From Branchiostoma floridae (Eukaryota > Chordata > Leptocardii > Amphioxiformes > Branchiostomatidae): 62,000 nucleotides of DNA. Of the stretch, positions 37,701 through 49,700 are shown one piece after another. Made by a program: the position numbers and the translations under genes. The stretch's first letter is position 1; the number at the start of each line of letters is the position of its first letter. The DNA lies in NCBI RefSeq assembly GCF_000003815.2, contig NC_049979.1:6972729-7034728 (forward strand). Direction: 5' to 3'. The notes below the pieces were generated by a model. That model saw nothing but the letters and a program-made list of their open reading frames with translations, did not search any database and was not told where the DNA came from.

Positions 37701-40700
37701 TTTTAGCCACATTTCTGCTTGACTGGGGGATTCTGGTCTAGCCTTGTCTCAAGATGTTAACTGATTTCCACTGAAGAAGATATTTCTAACTTGTTTGATT
37801 ACGTCCTCTGGAAATCCCTAAACTGAAATGAAAGTAGGAAACAAATTGGACAAAAAATTGTGATGACATTTATTTGCAAATAGTTTTTCGAAAACAGATG
37901 AAAATTGATGTGCAAGCAGATGTAATCAAGCCGTTGTGGCCTAATCCACAAATAACCATGTCTGAAAGTCCTAATTGTTTAAGAAAATGTTAGAGCATTG
38001 CAGCGTCCTTTTCAGATGGCTCTTTGAAGTCTTTCATAATCTTTCGCTAGTTGAATATGCAGAATTAGGGACTCTGGCTACGAAGGTGTTCAATGTTGTT
38101 ATCGTTGAGTGCTGGGACACATTTTGGAGATCATTGCCTATTAGGGTACTGTCAAAAGCAGCACTGACCGGGATACAATTCGAATTACTGGTAGATTCTT
38201 GATATAAGTGTCGTACGTCATGACTATATTCCAAAACCAGACCTGTATTGATGATAAAGGTCATGGTATCCTCATGCCTCAAGGCTAATTGCAAGGGACC
38301 ACACAGAAATGATAATGTAAAAAGGTGAAAAAAATGTCTAGTATCTTAAGCTATCTATTTGTAATCTGTATAATAACACAGATCCTCTCCCTTGTGTTTC
38401 CACAGTGTACCTGAGCTGCCTGTCCAATGAGCCCAAGGAGAGTGTTGTCTCCCAGTTGCTGTCCAGACTGCCCCTGCTCAAGCCCGGGAATGCCGACGCC
38501 AAGGCCGAATACATGAAACTGCTGCCCAAGATACTGGCAGACTCGATCGAACATGGACGCCATTTGGAAGAGAGCCGACAGCTTCTGTCGTATTCGCTCA
38601 TCCACCCCGCCATCAGCAACGAGGAGCGCAGCTCGCTGGCGCTGTGGCTGACGCATCTGGAGCAGCGGTCGTCGGCGCTCGAGAACCAGCAGAACGGCGG
38701 CACCCACCACGACAGTATCAGCCCCGGGGACCAGACCCAGTACGGCTACCCAGCCGACCTGTCCTACCAGGGCAACGGCTTCCACGGCCAGAAGGACTTC
38801 CAGGGCGGCCGGATAAACGGCTGGCGCAACCAGCGGGACTCTGGGATCGTCAGCAGCTGGCAGGACCTGTCTGGCGGGATGGGCGGGTTCATACCGGGCA
38901 ACCACGCACCTGTGCAGAAAACCTTCTCAGGGCCGGCCAACATGAACCCCTCCAACAACCAGGGTAGGTCAGACTGAAGCAGAGGTGTGGGGGCGCAAGA
39001 AGTAGAATAATTGAAAGTGCCCCAGAACAGTAACAAGCTGCTTGGAGGCACAAAATCGAATCATTTCAAAGTCTCACCAAGAGCTACAAACGAAATATCA
39101 ATGGAATCAGTTCAGGCCCTCTTAAATTATGCTATTCTGAAGTATTCATCCATATACATCCACACATACATAACCGCAAATGCTACCGAAAACATTACCT
39201 TCTTGACGAAGGTAAAAATCATGTTGCACTCATGTACATGAAAGTCTTGAAACTTTGTAGAGAAGAATATTATGTCACCACTCGCAAGCAAAGATGAATG
39301 ATAGTCCTTCTGGTACTTGCAGCCATTTAGAAATCATTCCATTGAGTCTGTTGTACCTAGTACAGTCAAACCTGTCACTGTTTTGGCACAATTACAAGAA
39401 ATCTGTCTGCCAAAACTGTGTCAGTCTTAGCAAGTTGAATAAGGTGAAATACTACTCTCAATATTCCAATATTGAACTCAAGCAAACAAGTGTTTGAAAG
39501 ACATCAATTGCCAAACCATCAATGCCAGTACATGTACTTGGAACCTGTAACAAGCAAGAACGATAAACCCCAAGTTCTTGAAAGTTGTCAAGATCAAAAC
39601 ACAGCCCAGAAAACTTACCTCAAAGTTTAGGGATTTCTCTTGCCTGCGAGAGAGTTGACCCAGAATGATCTCCTTGTAATGGAAACTGCCAGCTTCAAAA
39701 CCTAGCACCATGATAGGCACAGATGGCAGTAGTATCTTTGGGAACATAATCTTCCACAAACTCTGGTGTACACATGTCCTGGCCCCAGTGAGGTCAGACC
39801 TCCATGAAACTGAAATTCTAGAGTAAGCATCGCATTGGTGAAGCCACAGTCTTACGCTCATGCATGGCATGCAATGTAAAGCTCTTTATGTGTGGAGGGT
39901 TTTTCTAAAGGCATGAGCGAAGCCTATCTATGTATAATTAGTTTGTTGGAGTTTTACCTGAAAAGTTTGTAGATGCACCTCAAGCTCACCCCTCCACCTC
40001 AGTAGTTATTGTGTTCAATCCAAGCAATAACTCATAAATGAGAATCAGAAAAAAAAGGATCATTTGGGCAACTTATTTTTGGTTGTAAAATATTTACTGA
40101 TGGAGAGAGAATTTATAACAGTTTTAGGGCATCAAAGCTGCTTGTCCTTTTGGGTGGGCCATTTTACTTCCCAGGATAATCTGAGAATGAAAGTATCCAT
40201 GCTACCCTTTTGATGGGTTTCAGAGGATCGTGTATCTGATCTTCCTGAGGCCATGTGGTGATATCAGCACAAATCTGAGCTCTGGGTTAGCTCTGGGTTG
40301 ACATTTTGTTTTGGATGAACCCAGAGACATACTTAGTGTAGTGGGTGTGGTGGCGGCTTAGGTACTGTATGTGCACTCACACAAGAGCAGTCTTGTTATT
40401 TAATGTACATTGTCCCCTTTTGCCATCACAGGGACAACCTACCTTAGATTACCGTTCTTTCATTTATACATGTAATAACTCTTCAACATTCTACATTCAA
40501 TATGTAGATTAATTACGGTTTAGAACTTAAAATGTTAGAGTCCAGATCAGGTAGCAGTAACAATATAATCACAGATGTTACAAGCAGCCTAATATTGAAG
40601 GCAAAACTATCAACAATTGAACCACATAAACTTACTGTAAACTAGGTAGATATGAAGTTTTTTTATTAATTAATATTCACACTTAAAAAGGAATGACACC

Positions 40701-43700
40701 TTTTATCTGTTCCGTGATTTTGTGCATGTGAGACTGCCTGTGCTGAAGCAACATGTTCTATTAGTCCTGTTTCACTCAATTTTGGGGAAAGCTGATGTGA
40801 TTTTTGGCATGTACATCTTTCAGACTGTACATGTCTGCTGAGCTGAACAATCATTTTGAGTCTTTTTTAATTTTTTTAAATTTTATTTATTCATCTTTAG
40901 GGTGACCTTCACCTTCAGTTGACGTAACTGATTTCCAAGGGAGCCCAGTACAAAATAAGTCATGACAAATCAAGAAAATCATTACCAACACAGGATTGAA
41001 TAAATGGAGTGCACAATAATACAAATACTACAGTCAGTCCTTTTTCACTCAATTTTGGGGAAAGCTGATTATCAACCACACCCTGATCAGGGCTCAGGGT
41101 GCACCCAAATATTTTCTTAAGTTTATGTACGGTATGTAAAGATATCAAAGTATACTAGTATACATCATATTCTTGAGATCTAAGTGTTAGAAAGATGATA
41201 AAAATGTCTGTCATAGTACTTGAAGAATTTGATAGCTTGTAATTAAGTTTTATTATTAGGTTATTACTTAAATTTAAGTTTATAAGCGGGGTTCACCAGT
41301 GCACCTAATCCCAAAAATGAATTTCGAGCCCTGCTGATGTTTGATTTTTGACACCCTGATGTTTGATTTTTGTGTCCCTGACAGCCATGGGGATGCACCA
41401 GCGCCTCCGGAGGAGCAACTCCCTGACCCCGCCCACCTCCATCCCCATCCAGCCCGACTGGGCCGCGCAGGACGACGTGAACAAGAGCCGATCGGGGTCG
41501 CTGCAGGTGGACCACGCCCCGCTGTCCCCGCAGAGCAGCGTGGCCTCCTCGGGCAGCGCGGGCAGCGGCGGAGACAACTGTGACGAGCCGCAGAGAAACA
41601 CCTTCAACGAGGAGGGCAGTGGCATGAAAGGTAGGTCTGAAGTTCTGCTTAGATGCTGAGTGGAAGAGCACCTGTCAAACAGTTTTCTTCATACCTGAAT
41701 CTGAGAGTGAGAAAAGTGGTGAAAATGCCAAAACCTGGTTTAGGCCACACCAAGTTTATCTCTTGCTTCTCGGATATTTTCAGAAAAGAATTGAATTGAC
41801 AGGTCAAAAAGCTCTGGGGTGAGGATATACGGCATGAAAGGTAGGTCTGAAGTAGTAAGCACATTACAGGCAACATAATCACATTACAGGCAACATCATC
41901 TTCACCAAGGTGAAGGCAGTCGCCTCAACTAAAAGAAGAAGAAGTTCTAGATAGATGCAAAGTGGAAAGCACCTTACCTGAACCTTAGAACAAGATACAT
42001 TACAGGTAACGAGATCTTTATAGGCAACATAATCTTCACCAAGGTGAAGGCAGTTGCCTCAACTGAAAGAAGAAGAAGTTCTAGATAGATAGTAAGTGGA
42101 AAACACCTTACCTGAACCTTAGAACAAGACACATTACAGGCAACATAATCTTTATAGCCAACATAATCTTCACCAAGCTGAAGGCGGTTGCCTCAACTCA
42201 AAGAAGAAGTTCTAGATAGAGACTGATTGGAGAAGCACCTGACATGAAGCTGAGAGAGAAAAGTGTTGAAATTACCGAAACCATTTGCATGCCAAAATAA
42301 GAAAATGGATACACACAGTTACAACCATCAAGTCACTGTACATACTGCAGTGGTGCAAACCATCACATTTTGCGACCAGAGAAAAGTAGCTATAGCCTAG
42401 GTCAAAGATGTGTATGTAAATTGGGTGCCGAAGTATGAGGAATGATTTGGCCATGTCTGCCACAATGGTAGCACCTCCCTGCGACATCCGACAGGGTATC
42501 TAGAGGCCGCCTTGCAGTATTTTGTTAAAACTTGAACCCAGACAGGTAAACATGCTGTGTATTATCCTGGCATTGTGAGGTGGCGTCCATGGCTGTCAGT
42601 TTGTCACAAAAAAACATCCTCCTCCAATGTTTTAAGAAAGGATGTCTCTAAGGGCCTCTTCATGCATGCCCCCTCACCAATCTTTGTACTTAAATGTGAC
42701 TTTCACAGCAGTAGTGAGGGAGTGTAAGAGTTAGGATTTGCAGCAAATCTCAAACTTTGCTGTGACCTTCACCCTAACAGTCCCCAGATCCATTGATGAG
42801 ATGAAAAGTAGTGTGGGAGATTTGAAGTTTAGCCTCTTTGCTGACGTTTCCTATGATTTACCAAGGAACAAATCCTCCATCTTTTGTAACTTTTGAGAAG
42901 ATCCCAGATTTATGTTCAAAACATTTACTGTGCGCTCTAAGGACTCAAGGAAAATCTATTGGCGATATTTAGTGGCTTAGGAACTGCGGAAAATAAGCAC
43001 TTTAAACCAGCATGCAGGGAACTGTTTTCTGTGGGGGAACTCTTGTTATGGTGATTGCGTGTCAGCACAATTTGTCCACAGCAGATAGATGCCGTAGAAT
43101 TTGATATAAGCAGGATGACAGTTGTCTGGCCTTTTTCCTCTGTTTTCACTGAAGATGTTGAATTATTTAAGATAAGCTGCAGCCAGAAGACAGATGTGTT
43201 GTGGAGCCAAAAGGGCTGATGGTATGAGTGGTGCCTATCTGTACCTCTCTGATTTGATTTCTGCATGTAGACAGTGCTGCAGAGAGATGCTCCAGAGATT
43301 GTGGGGTGCCCTCAGTGCCAGCCCCAAAATAAGCTTGCTTTTCACAAATGTGCAGAGGCTTGGCATCCTGATAGGATTGTTAGGCTCACCATGAACAGCA
43401 ATGAGAACAGTAGAAGGTGAAGAAGTACATGTACATGTGTATCTCTTTGACCCCAGATATCATCAGTTTTCACTCCGATTCTTGTTTTTCCCCCGTCCAG
43501 ACACGTCCCACTGGTAAAGGAAATATGTTTGGGTCTGCAGCTAGCTGTAGCTCATCGAATATACCTTCAGTGGATAAGAACAGACTTTGTGCTATTCAAG
43601 TAAATATACATGTAGTTATTTCGATATCATGAGAAAGCTTGTTCAGTCAGGTATGCAAATGAGGTAAACAACCACCAGCAACAGGTGTATTATACAAAAC

Positions 43701-46700
43701 CCTTCATCCTCATCTTGGTTGTCACAGCAGTAATGCTAATTGTCGAATGTTTGAAGTAGGAACATCACAAAAAGACTAAATCCGTGAAAAACATGCTACA
43801 TGTGTGTTGATGATTATCGTTCTCAGTACCCATCTTCAGCACCATTCAACAGTACAGTTAAAAAGTCTGAGAACTTCAATCAGTTCAATCACTGAGGCTC
43901 CACAGGCCATCCTCCGTGTGTGTCTTTTGATAATCAAGAGTCCATGCTGGGTTTTTGGATGACCATAACATGTGTTTTGAACTGCCAAGCCAAAGATAAA
44001 GACAGAAATTCTCAGAGACTTCTGTAGAGCCAGATACCTGTTGTTATTGCTCAGCCACAAGAGGAACGGAGCTCTGTAGGTCTGGAAGGCAAACACTACT
44101 TTGCCAGCCTTCTCAGACACTTGTTGAATACAAACGAGATCAGGGAGCACCAGGCTTTTACTTGCTGCCAGCCTACAGTCAGAAATCTATATGAAGATCC
44201 TTCCCTTCTATAGCAGTACTTGTTATGTTCACCAGTAGATGAGAAGATCTATCGAGAAGTAGCTATACATAGGGAGAACAAACCATTAGAACTGAGCATC
44301 TAACGAGGCGGAGTCCTCTCCCCAGAGTCCCCAGTGAATTTTGCCTCCATACAGGCAGTTCTAGGAAAGAACTTCTGAGGTATAACACCCCACATGGGAG
44401 ACATTACATGCATAGCTGCCCCTCGTGTGATAGTTGAGGCAAGGGGCAAATATTCCTCTCTAATAAATGTTTGTGTGTGTGGCTGCCATTAGAATTGTGA
44501 TGATAAATATCAATTTCACAGTGAAATGATAATCAGCCTCCCAGGGAAAATCAGGTAGGCTAGGTAATGATCACTGGACATATTGAAATCAATGGAAATA
44601 CTGATGGGAGAAAGTGTTTCCTATAGATTTGAGTAGGTAGGTCTAAAAGAAAAAGAGACGTCGCAGAATTTGAGTAGTTGAACTTCTGTGGCATTTTTAT
44701 ATACACAGAACACCAGACAGAGGATGTCTCTTCCCTGTAGGGTGACTGGTTTTCTGTTGATTGGAGTGGCTGGAACATGCGGGTGGGCACGTGTTCCCTC
44801 CTGCTTGTACAGAGGTTAGGCAAACACAGATGGAGGGAGGGAGACAAGCCTAAGCTTGTGATAATTCTGTGTACAGAAACAACAGCATGATTCACAAGAA
44901 TTCTCAACTGGGCTGGTCTCCTGCCAGAGTTTTACAGCTGCACTAGTCTCCAGCCAAGGTTCTGTTAACATTAATGTCTCCCCCAGGACGTTGTTGCACT
45001 CCCAATCAGTTCTTGTTCTATCTAACCTTACTATGGTATGGCATAAGACTTCCATATGTTTTCAGACTTGCCAAATTTTGTTTTGTCTTGTCACATTTTA
45101 CCATTTCTTATAATTCTAGGTGGGAATGATTTTCCTCAGGTGAATGTGGTTGTGGTCCATATAGATAGAAAAGGATTTCTGTTAAACTGATGAGATGTAT
45201 CTGAGGAGATGTATCTTTAAGTCAGCTCATTACAGATAGTTTGAAGGAAAATCACATGCAATGACATATAGATCATGAAAGCTATCATTACAAGAGGAAA
45301 CTAGACTAAATTTTCCCTGATACACCTTAAACAGCTGCTGGATTGGAAGGAGGTGCAGTAGACTGGAAAATTGAGTGAGCAGCAAAAGGTTGTTCTATCG
45401 GAACGATGTAACAGTGAGGAAGCTGAAAATAAATTGAGTGTTACTGACACTTTTATGTTCATTCAAGGGGTCCACCAGAAGTTTTAGAATTTCCAATTTT
45501 CTTAATTCTCCTACAAAGTTACAAATGAAATCACTGTTTTATTGAACCGTTCTGTCAACTATAAAGGACATTGGGCATATTGTGTTTTATCAGCCATGCC
45601 TGGATTCTCCTGGACATTAAATGCTGGAATGTAGGTCAATTGTCCAAGGGCATGGAAGGGGATCAGAGACAATGGTGATATAGAAATTATTGGCAAGGAT
45701 TTTATCTCGTTAAAAAGTAATTCAGTAACATTTAGAAACAGGTTTCTCATCAGTACTTTAACCAGGATTGGGCAAGCATTTTAATTAGAAGTTCAACGGT
45801 TGATAAGTCCCCTTTCATGCCCTCATGGTATTGGAATTGCCTGAGACAGATTTTCATGCCCTCAATAATTGATGAGGGGTTTAATGTGGTTTTAAGTGTC
45901 AGATGAGGTGAGTCTTTCTTTGGAGTATGATCTGACACCAGTCAAGTGTAACACACAAACAGGCTGTGCAATCAGTGTAGGTACGGGGCTAGAAACACTG
46001 TTTTCTGCTTACCTGCACTGGTGCAGGTAAAATTGAAAGTCATCTGCACCAGACAAATCTTACCTGCACCACTCTGAATATTTAGGAAGTATGGTTCATG
46101 CTAAAAATTTTCAGGAACCATTGCTATTTTTTCTTTTATACTTCATGGTGGTAACAGTCAATGCAGCTGGTAACAATCCATATACAGCGACATTATAGGA
46201 CATTTATGTATAAAACCCAGTACATGGACCAGTGCAGGTTAGGTGCAGGTACATTGTAGACACCAGAAATACCTGCACAGCTCCAATTCTACCTGCACTA
46301 ACCTGCATATGCAGGTGGTATTTCGAGCCCTGAGGTAGCATCATACAGTAGTTCATAGTAAGGAGGCTATGCAGAAATTTCTCATTTGGTGAAACTTAAA
46401 TTTTAGCTGATTATCTCTGCAATTTATATGTTCCCTTGTCACATTGTTTCTAATTAAAACAGAAATATCATAGAATCCACTGAGCAAATATTTTCGATGA
46501 TAATCACAAAGAAACATGTCCATTTTTATAACACCATCATTACTGATGTAACAGTTAGAATTTTGTGCTGCTACACCTGTAGACTGCTGAATGCTGGGAC
46601 CAAAAGGAAATGTATGATTGTGTAGCATATCCACTACGCATACGTTGTATATGTGCCTGTCTTCTATGCTACCTGATTAGTCTGAGCCACACGCTGTTGG

Positions 46701-49700
46701 AATACTGCTTTCCTCTGATGTCATGGCTCGCGAATGCATGTCGTCACTGGAGAGCAATCAAGAAATAGTGTTATACAGGAAGAATTGCTGGTATGGAAAA
46801 TGGTATGCATGTACGGGGGACAACATCTTGTTTTTCAGATCTGTCCCAGAAATGATGTTCCCCTTTCCAAGAAGTATCTCTTGGTTCGTAGAAGCAATAA
46901 ACACATCTTACTAGTTCCAGGTACTGATAGAATATTTTATGCTCTTAATGTGTAGTCTGTATAAAGGTGGTTCAATCCTGAATGATTCTCCTCTAGGGCA
47001 GGGGTATGGAAAACAGAGTTACTAGTAATGACCTCTGTCCTTTTTGAAAGAAGTAAGTGACTGTGAAAGAAACTGGGTACAGCTGGCATTCCACAGATGA
47101 CTGTGCCTCTGATACCATCACCTTAACCCTGACCTGGGGCCTTCTCATTCTTAACTCAACCTTACCTGATAGGTACAAGGTTCAGATGCAGAATCAAGTC
47201 TTACTGATCTAATCACTCTATCTAGGAAATGTTGCAACCTTAAGTAAGATGTAGGGTGATGAGGATGACATGGGTAGTAACCCTGACATATGGAGATTGT
47301 TATATAAATGATAAGGAATGATATTCACATTTTTCACCTCTCTGACAAATATGAAAGGTTAGCTACTTTGTAGTGTTCACACTCTCTTTCCTCGGATATT
47401 GAACGTTTGGGTTGCATAAAGCCAAAATAATTTACATGTAGTAAAAATTGATTGGTGGCACCATATTGGGTCGCCTGCATTCGTGTTTGTCATGCAGCTT
47501 CTGCAGTTATGCACCCAAATACATGTAGGACTCAGTGTGCACACAAGACAGGAAGTAAGATTAAAAACAGAATCAGATCTCTGAATATATTATATAAACA
47601 TAATTGATTTAACTGTGGTATCCTGGTAATTGAAGCGCTAAAATTGATAAATGAAATATATCCATTTTCTGCCAAGCACATGTACTTGGTATGACTAACA
47701 TGGATTGTACCGCTTAAATGTGCATTAAATTGTTGTACTGATCCAATGCATACATGAAATGTTTCTCTGTGATAAGACTAGTAATTTTCACATCTCAGTG
47801 TGTTACTTTACAGAGGAAAACGAGCTGCCCAGGTAGTCTAGTCACATCAGACTACCTGCAGTTTCACGGAAATTCGAATAATTGATGTTTTCTGATGTAA
47901 TTACATGTAAAAGGTAAAATTAGAAGCACCAAAATCTTGAAATGTGTTTTCCAAACATTTGTGGCTTACATTACAAAATACTTGTTGATAAGAATTTTAA
48001 GCTTACAAGAACAACATGTTTGCCACTGACATTCCTCAAATTATCCAAGGGTAGTGTGTATCAGTCAGAAAAATGTCTTGTTGTTTGCAGCTCCAGCGTT
48101 ATTGAGATTGTAGGACATCCTGGATGAATATCGCATCCCTGTGCAGGAAATGTACTGCTAAACATGGTCAAGGGTACACGGTGGGGGAGGGTCTGTATCA
48201 AATGCCTGACCAGACTAATAACATAGTTGACCTTTCAATCAGGCACTGCTTTAGAGGCCTTAGCTGTTGTGATGGCATCTACATAGGGAAGGTTCACTTG
48301 CGGCTTAGACGGGTTGTTACTTCTTTCTTAATGCTTAAGCTATCAATGTCATGATGCAAGTATCTCTACACAGTGAAGTAAAAAGAACTAATAGATTTTG
48401 CAAAATGTCGCGAAATAAAGGGGACGACTGCTTTAGATACTGGTACAATGAGATTTTTCATGTCGTGCCACCAGTGTAGCGTAAATGGGAAATATCAATT
48501 TTGCATCTATATATTTCATCAAGATTATATGCAATTAACAGATTGTAATGTTTGCCTAAAGGAATTCCCAATCTTCTTACATGTTGCTCAGATTGATGGG
48601 GGAATATTACATTGTTGTTCCACGGAATTATTTTATCATCCTGCTTTTTGCCTGAATTGTTGTACATGTTAGAAACTGTTACATATTGTAGGTTGGAAGG
48701 TAAAGGACAATCGCATTTCCGCAAGAAATACCACCATCTACCCGATTGTCCTGTCCTGAAAATTATGGGTTGGTTCTTTTGATTGCTCGGCATCTCGCTA
48801 GGAGGAGAAGAAACGGTTGGCCCCACTTCCCTTGAAGGAAGGTGAAGCCTAGATCCATTCATCTTCTGTAATTATAGGTTGCCTGGCAGAGGAATGTGGG
48901 ACTTGTAAGTCTGCTGGGTCAGGATGTGGACTCTTAGTCATGTAAATCATGCATCCATTCATGAGGAGAGCGCGGCCAGTTCATTCAGACTCCAGGGCAG
49001 TCCAGGACCACAGGGCCTGCGGAGATCCCCCTTTCCCACATACGCCGGTGTGGGAGACTCAGGCTGGGACATTCCCAGGCTAGTACAGGAAACTGTCCAA
49101 CTGACGAGGGACTGAACACCAGTACAGCACACTTAGATGAGTCATGTGGAGATGGCTTCAGGATTAGATCAGAGGGGGGATAACTGATAAGTAGGGGGCG
49201 CTGAACAAAAGCAGAAACAGGAATCTTAGGAAAATGAGGAGTTAAGTGATATGATAAGAGTGAATATTAATGATTGATGATGTTGCCTTGTGTAATGTCT
49301 GACAATCAAATCAGATCGTTTCTTGAGGTGGTGTTCGTTTTTGAGGAAGACAAACTCTTATTGCATCTGACTGTCAAAAGGTCAAGCTTCTTAAAACATG
49401 TCGCCTACGGGCTTTCGAATATTTACCAACTTGATACGGCCTCGTCTTTGCCTTATATAGCAAGCACCAGGGTGTGATGCCAAGTAACCACACACGAGCT
49501 AACACCATCATACTACATGGCAGAGGAATTCTAATCCTGCCCTGTCCTGGCTAGGCCATGCTGACTGAATAGTTTGCTTAACATCCTTGTTGATTCTGGC
49601 TCACTCTGTTCCTCAGAAGGGTATTGATTCATACCTGTGATTCACAACATTTCTGTGTGAAACATGTGTAGAAGGGACTGAAACATCAGGACACTTATTG

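Noticed and set aside
10745-38405. A missing small SAMD4 exon between exons 1 and 2
   Set aside because: The protein aligns to vertebrate SAMD4 across the junction with almost equal length, so no extra exon is required.
38351-38905. 184-codon minus-strand frame over SAMD4 exon 2
   Set aside because: A shadow of a GC-rich exon; the + strand product is conserved with vertebrate SAMD4 and the minus-strand product is not recognisable.
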